Part shown: positions 6,800-10,505 of the stretch, in pieces
Layout: the number at the start of each line of letters is the position of its first letter
How positions within the stretch are numbered: position 1 is the first letter of the stretch
Assembly: GCA_023300365.1 (NCBI GenBank)
Contig: JALZWD010000131.1
Location: 1-10,505 of the forward strand
DNA length: 10,505 nucleotides
DNA from: Flavimaricola sp.
GTDB taxonomy: Bacteria > Pseudomonadota > Alphaproteobacteria > Rhodobacterales > Rhodobacteraceae
Direction: 5' to 3'
Position numbers and translations under genes: made by a program
Notes under the pieces: generated by a model
Told to the model about the DNA's origin: nothing
What the model saw: only the letters and a program-made list of their open reading frames with translations
Databases searched by the model: none

Positions 6800-6870
6800 T
6801 TAGCCCTCTTTTTGTCTGCTCAAATACAGATGCACTTACCCATAAACCATTCCTTAATCAAATGGACCAA

Positions 6871-6899
6871 GAAATAGATGTAGAAGATTTTTCTTGCAA
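6871..6899 (-). promoter_or_regulatory. Possible sulfotransferase promoter
   Basis: On the minus strand TTGCAA (6899-6894) is followed after 17 nt by TATTTC (6876-6871). Both are partial matches to the sigma-70 hexamers. TTGCAA is self-complementary and also serves as the proposed recA -35 on the plus strand, so the two promoters would overlap back to back. Weak support. Confidence 0.25.
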
Positions 6900-6923
6900 T
6901 GTTCTCATTTTGTCCGGTACTAA
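6894..6923 (+). promoter_or_regulatory. Possible recA promoter
   Basis: TTGCAA (6894-6899, 4 of 6 matches) and TACTAA (6918-6923, 3 of 6) are 18 nt apart. Initiation would fall near 6930, inside the perfect SOS box at 6928-6942, and the one-mismatch box lies in the spacer. That placement fits LexA repression, though the hexamers themselves are modest. Confidence 0.35.
6901..6915 (+). promoter_or_regulatory. Degenerate second SOS box
   Basis: GTTC (6901-6904), 7 nt, then GTCC (6912-6915): one mismatch from the GTTC-N7-GTTC consensus of alphaproteobacterial LexA. It is in the opposite orientation to the perfect box 12 bp further on. GTTCTCA here is the exact reverse complement of TGAGAAC at 6925-6931, so the two boxes form an inverted pair. 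Confidence 0.4.
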
Positions 6924-6927
6924 GTGA

Positions 6928-6942
6928 GAACAAGTCAGGAAC
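6928..6942 (-). promoter_or_regulatory. LexA-binding SOS box of recA
   Basis: GAAC (6928-6931), 7 nt, GAAC (6939-6942) reads as GTTC-N7-GTTC on the minus strand, an exact match to the SOS box established for Rhodobacter and other alphaproteobacteria. It lies 51 bp upstream of the recA ATG, the expected place for LexA control. The motif is directly visible; occupancy is inferred from the known family site. Confidence 0.82.
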
Positions 6943-6979
6943 ACATACAGTGATTGTGGCGCAAGCGGCGCTGTGAAAT

Positions 6980-6985
6980 AAGGAA
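6980..6985 (+). promoter_or_regulatory. recA ribosome binding site
   Basis: AAGGAA ends 8 nt before the ATG at 6994. A second in-frame ATG follows at 7000 (ATGGCCATGGCA), which would be 14 nt away, so the first is preferred. Confidence 0.6.
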
Positions 6986-6993
6986 CCAGATAA

Positions 6994-8088
6994 ATGGCCA
7001 TGGCAGAAGTTCTCCCAATGACAGATAAAAAAACCGCCGATAAACAAAAGGCGCTCGATAGCGCCCTTGCGCAGATTGAACGCCAGTTTGGCAAGGGTTC
7101 GATCATGACCCTGGGCGGCCAGAACCAAATGCCTGATATTGAAGCCACCTCCACTGGCTCGCTTGGTCTTGATATCGCACTTGGCATAGGCGGTTTGCCT
7201 AAGGGGCGGATCGTGGAGATTTACGGACCTGAATCGTCCGGTAAGACGACGTTGACCCTACATGCTATCGCCGAAGAGCAGAAAAAAGGGGGTGTTTGTG
7301 CCTTTGTTGACGCCGAGCATGCGTTTGATCCGGGGTATGCCAAGAAGCTTGGCGTTAACCTTGATGAGCTGCTGATTTCGCAGCCTGACACTGGCGAGCA
7401 AGCGCTTGAGATCGTGGACACCTTGGTAAGGTCCGGTGCCGTAAGCATGGTGATTGTCGACTCGGTGGCCGCGTTGACGCCCAAATCTGAGCTTGAAGGC
7501 GACATGGGAGACAGCTCGGTGGGTGTGCATGCCCGCCTGATGTCACAGGCAATGCGAAAGCTGACTGGCTCGATCAATCGTTCTGGCTGTATGTGTATCT
7601 TTATTAACCAGATCCGCATGAAAATTGGCGTGATGTTCGGATCTCCTGAGACGACGACCGGTGGTAATGCGCTCAAGTTTTATTCTTCAGTGCGTCTTGA
7701 TATCCGCCGGATCGGAGCGCTGAAGGATCGCGATGAAGTGGTGGGCAACGCGACCCGCGTGAAGGTTGTGAAAAATAAGGTCGCGCCGCCGTTCAAACAG
7801 GTTGAGTTTGATATCATGTACGGCGAAGGCATTTCGAAAAACGGCGAGTTGCTCGATCTTGGTGTGAAGGCCGGTATCGTCGAAAAATCTGGCGCATGGT
7901 TCAGTTATGGTGACGAGCGGATTGGGCAGGGCCGCGAAAATTCCAAGGTCTTTCTTAAAGAAAACACGGCTATCGCCAACGAGATTGAGGATAAAATTCG
8001 TGCCGCACATGGCCTTGATTTTGACCTGCCTGAAGACGAAGCTAAACCTGATCCGGCTCAAGATGACGAGAGCCTAGTGGATCTCTAG
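6994..8088 (+). CDS. recA: Recombinase A
   Basis: A 364-residue RecA: ATP-dependent filament formation on single-stranded DNA, strand exchange, and co-protease activity that triggers LexA self-cleavage. The N-terminal polymerisation segment [22 protein letters not shown] (about 17-38) is present. Walker A is GPESSGKT at 78-85, the catalytic glutamate is E108 (DAEHAFD), and Walker B is [10 protein letters not shown] at about 152-161. The [12 protein letters not shown] region (205-216) leads into the DNA-binding L2 loop, and [11 protein letters not shown] is at 224-234. The acidic, Asp/Glu-rich C-terminal tail (about 346-364) matches the modulatory tail of bacterial RecA. An SOS box precedes the gene and an intrinsic terminator follows. 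Nearby starts at 7000 and 7018 are possible but less well supported by ribosome-site spacing. The identity is certain. Confidence 0.98.
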   Translation: MAMAEVLPMTDKKTADKQKALDSALAQIERQFGKGSIMTLGGQNQMPDIEATSTGSLGLDIALGIGGLPKGRIVEIYGPESSGKTTLTLHAIAEEQKKGGVCAFVDAEHAFDPGYAKKLGVNLDELLISQPDTGEQALEIVDTLVRSGAVSMVIVDSVAALTPKSELEGDMGDSSVGVHARLMSQAMRKLTGSINRSGCMCIFINQIRMKIGVMFGSPETTTGGNALKFYSSVRLDIRRIGALKDRDEVVGNATRVKVVKNKVAPPFKQVEFDIMYGEGISKNGELLDLGVKAGIVEKSGAWFSYGDERIGQGRENSKVFLKENTAIANEIEDKIRAAHGLDFDLPEDEAKPDPAQDDESLVDL

Positions 8089-8116
8089 TTCAAAACAAAC
8101 AGTTCAACTAAAAATG

Positions 8117-8153
8117 GGGGTGGTTGTGCAAGCAGCCGCCCCTTTTCTTGTTT
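8117..8153 (+). terminator. Intrinsic terminator of recA
   Basis: An 11-bp stem (8117-8127 with 8132-8142, including three G-U pairs) closes on a GCAA tetraloop and is followed by TTTTCTTGTTT (8143-8153). An A-run precedes it. It begins 28 nt after the recA stop and separates recA from alaS. Confidence 0.88.
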
Positions 8154-8157
8154 CGCA

Positions 8158-8186
8158 TAGACACCCCTTCACCGCAGGGCTATCTG
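8158..8186 (+). promoter_or_regulatory. Candidate alaS promoter
   Basis: TAGACA (8158-8163, 5 of 6 matches to -35) is separated by 17 nt from TATCTG (8181-8186, 3 of 6 matches to -10). It lies directly after the recA terminator, giving a leader of about 28 nt before the alaS ATG. The spacing is ideal and the -10 weak. Confidence 0.42.
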
Positions 8187-8220
8187 AAGAAAACCTTAGT
8201 AAACAACCAGCGAGAGTGCC

Positions 8221-10505
8221 ATGACAAGCCTTGCCGATATTCGTTCGACCTTCCTGAACTACTTTCAGACGCAGGGTCACGCGGAAGTGGCGTCAAGCAC
8301 GCTGGTACCGCGCAATGATCCGACGTTGATGTTTACCAATTCGGGGATGGTGCAATTTAAAAACCTGTTCACCGGACTTGAGACCCGTGACTATACACGC
8401 GCCACTAGCAGTCAAAAATGCGTTCGCGCCGGTGGTAAGCACAACGACCTTGATAACGTCGGAATGACAGCGCGCCATTTGACGTTCTTTGAGATGCTCG
8501 GGAACTTTAGTTTTGGTGATTATTTCAAGTCTGATGCCATTCCATTTGCATGGGAAATGGTCACCAAAGAGTTGGGCATTCCTGCCGAAAAACTCTTGGT
8601 AACCGTTTATCACACCGATGAAGAAGCCGCGGATCTTTGGAAAAAAGTAGCAGGTTTGCCCGACGATCGGATTATTCGGATCGATACCGATGACAACTTT
8701 TGGCGTATGGGGCCAACCGGCCCTTGTGGGCCATGCACAGAGATTTTCTATGACCACGGGGAACAAATCTGGGGTGGCCCTCCGGGAAGCCCAGATGAGG
8801 ACGGCGACCGGTTTATCGAGATCTGGAACCTTGTTTTCATGCAAAACGAACAGCATGAGGATGGCACACTGACCGAACTTCCCAAGCAAAGCATTGATAC
8901 TGGCATGGGGCTTGAGCGGATTTCTTCCTTGCTTCAGGGCACCAATAACGTCTTCGAAACCGATCTGATGAGCGCTTTGGTGGATGCCAGCGCACATGCC
9001 ACCAACACGGGCACGGACGAAGACATACTGGTCCATCACCGTGTGATCGCCGACCACCTGCGCTCGACGTCGTTCCTGATTGCCGAGGGTGTTTTGCCAA
9101 GCAATGAGGGCCGCGGGTATGTGTTGCGCCGGATCATGCGCCGTGCCATGCGTCACGCGCATTTGCTGGGGGCTAAGGACCCTGTGATGCACCGCCTTGT
9201 GCCTGCACTGGTGCAGCAGATGGGCGCGGCATACCCTGAGCTTGGCCATGGTCAGCGGATGATCGAAGAGACTTTGCTGAACGAGGAAGTGCGGTTTAAA
9301 CAAACCCTGGACCGAGGTCTGAAACTGTTAGATGGCGAGGTCTCTGGTTTGGCTGAGGGGGCCTCATTGCCGGGTGAAACCGCGTTTAAGCTTTACGATA
9401 CATACGGCTTCCCGCTTGACCTGACCCAAGACGCATTGCGTGACCAAGGGCGCGACGTAGACACTGATGGGTTTACCGCCGCGATGGACGCGCAAAAGGC
9501 CAAGGCGCGCGCGGCGTGGTCTGGTACAGGTGAAACGGCGGATGCGAGCGTTTGGTTTGATATCGCAGATCAGCACGGTGTGACCGAATTTTTAGGATAC
9601 GAGACCGAGGCCGCCGAGGGCCAGGTCTTGGCCCTGATCGTTGATGGAACGGTGGCTGCGGGCAAAGCAAGTGGCGTGGTGCAGATCGTCGTGAACCAAA
9701 GCCCGTTCTACGCGGAATCGGGTGGTCAGTTGGGGGATCGTGGTACTATCAAAACCGATACTGGTGCGGCCAATATCACGGACACCAAGAAAATCGCGGG
9801 TGTGTTCGTGCATATAGGTGAGATCACCGAGGGCACTATTGAAGCGGGGCAGGGTGCGGCTCTGACGGTAGACCACGCGCGGCGTTCTGCCATTAGGGCC
9901 AATCATTCGGCAACGCATTTGTTGCACGAGGCATTGCGCAATGCTTTGGGCGACCATGTCGCACAGAAGGGGTCGCTAAATGCGCCGGATCGGTTGCGGT
10001 TTGACTTCAGCCATAACAAGGCAATGAGCAGCGCGGAGTTGGCGACGGTCGAGCGCGAAGTGAATTCTTATATCCGTCAAAATACAGCCGTTGAAACCCG
10101 GCTCATGACGCCTGACGATGCGCGCGAGATTGGCGCTCAGGCGCTCTTTGGCGAAAAATATGGCGACGAGGTGCGTGTCGTATCCATGGGGCAGGCAGAA
10201 ACTGGTAAAGGGGCCAATGGCCAGACATATTCGCTTGAGCTTTGTGGTGGTACGCATGTGCGTCAAACCGGAGATATAGGGCTGTTTGTTATGCTTGGGG
10301 ACAGTGCGTCCTCTGCAGGGGTTCGCCGGATTGAAGCCCTGACGGGGCAAGCGGCGATTGACCATCTGCGAACGCAAGATCAGCGTCTCGGGGATGTGGC
10401 AAGCGTTTTGAAAGCGCCGGCAGCAGAGGTTTCGGAGCGTGTGAAGGCCTTGATGGACGAACGCAAAGCGCTGGCCAATGAGGTCGCGCAGCTTCGCCGT
10501 GATGC
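8221..10505 (+). CDS. alaS: Alanine--tRNA ligase (3' end beyond window)
   Basis: 761 codons are present with no in-frame stop to the window edge; the full protein is usually about 880 residues, so the C-terminal oligomerisation/C-Ala part is missing here. The enzyme charges tRNA-Ala with alanine and edits mischarged Ser/Gly. The class II catalytic core is complete: motif 1 at about 25-50, motif 2 around R69 ([16 protein letters not shown]), [17 protein letters not shown] at about 162-178, and motif 3 at [10 protein letters not shown] with R233. The editing domain has its zinc ligands HSATH (H562, H566) and CGGTH (C675, H679). The start ATG at 8221 gives the usual short N-terminus ahead of the RSTFLNYF helix; the upstream ribosome site (GAGAG at 8212-8216) is weak and close. 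It lies downstream of recA but behind a terminator, so it is probably transcribed separately. The identity is certain. Confidence 0.97.
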   Translation, partial: MTSLADIRSTFLNYFQTQGHAEVASSTLVPRNDPTLMFTNSGMVQFKNLFTGLETRDYTRATSSQKCVRAGGKHNDLDNVGMTARHLTFFEMLGNFSFGDYFKSDAIPFAWEMVTKELGIPAEKLLVTVYHTDEEAADLWKKVAGLPDDRIIRIDTDDNFWRMGPTGPCGPCTEIFYDHGEQIWGGPPGSPDEDGDRFIEIWNLVFMQNEQHEDGTLTELPKQSIDTGMGLERISSLLQGTNNVFETDLMSALVDASAHATNTGTDEDILVHHRVIADHLRSTSFLIAEGVLPSNEGRGYVLRRIMRRAMRHAHLLGAKDPVMHRLVPALVQQMGAAYPELGHGQRMIEETLLNEEVRFKQTLDRGLKLLDGEVSGLAEGASLPGETAFKLYDTYGFPLDLTQDALRDQGRDVDTDGFTAAMDAQKAKARAAWSGTGETADASVWFDIADQHGVTEFLGYETEAAEGQVLALIVDGTVAAGKASGVVQIVVNQSPFYAESGGQLGDRGTIKTDTGAANITDTKKIAGVFVHIGEITEGTIEAGQGAALTVDHARRSAIRANHSATHLLHEALRNALGDHVAQKGSLNAPDRLRFDFSHNKAMSSAELATVEREVNSYIRQNTAVETRLMTPDDAREIGAQALFGEKYGDEVRVVSMGQAETGKGANGQTYSLELCGGTHVRQTGDIGLFVMLGDSASSAGVRRIEALTGQAAIDHLRTQDQRLGDVASVLKAPAAEVSERVKALMDERKALANEVAQLRRD

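Noticed and set aside
6820..6870. Small minus-strand frame with AAGGAATGG-like start in the sulfotransferase leader
   Set aside because: It would encode only a few residues from the available ATGs and has no conserved features. It more likely just belongs to the leader of the sulfotransferase mRNA.
8293..9303. Long minus-strand open frame opposite alaS
   Set aside because: It is the complement of a highly conserved alaS coding region. Its translation is rich in His/Arg/Gln with no recognisable domain, typical of an antisense shadow.

Overview
The window reads as chromosomal DNA of an alphaproteobacterium, most likely a marine Rhodobacterales (Roseobacter-group) species. The basis is the recA-alaS order, the Rhodobacteraceae-like RecA and AlaS protein sequences, an alphaproteobacterial SOS box (GAAC-N7-GAAC) in front of recA, and a moderate GC content. 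The genus is not determined. No IS element, phage gene, CRISPR array, tRNA or rRNA was seen.

Left half, about 67-6196: a tripartite tricarboxylate transporter (TTT) locus. On the plus strand, tctC (periplasmic binding protein), tctB (small membrane subunit) and tctA (large membrane subunit) are joined by two TAATG stop/start overlaps, so they look like one translationally coupled operon. Divergent from it on the minus strand is an OmpR-family response regulator (tctD-like), a membrane histidine kinase (tctE-like) and a secreted solute-binding protein of the ABC/iron-binding (AfuA-like) class. These are chained by a 4-nt and a 31-nt overlap. The 95-bp divergent region carries an 11-bp-phased tandem repeat (TGACAGG-N4-TGTCAGG) with the geometry expected for an OmpR/PhoB-type regulator. 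The simplest model is a sensory cassette, probably with a periplasmic ligand-binding accessory protein, that switches on the neighbouring carboxylate importer. The transported substrate cannot be read from the sequence.

Middle, 6197-6993: tctA converges on a small PAPS-dependent-type sulfotransferase gene (minus strand) with only 6 bp between the two stops. A strong GC hairpin that could terminate the tct mRNA lies inside the 3' end of the sulfotransferase gene. The 194-bp divergent region between the sulfotransferase and recA holds a perfect SOS box and a one-mismatch second box.

Right half, 6994-10505: recA, a good intrinsic terminator with a GCAA loop, a likely alaS promoter, and then alaS, which runs off the window end after 761 codons. 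These are housekeeping genes with all key motifs present.

I did not find a convincingly new system. The most interesting items are the three-part sensor cassette with its candidate operator, the paired SOS boxes, and the terminator embedded in the opposing gene.
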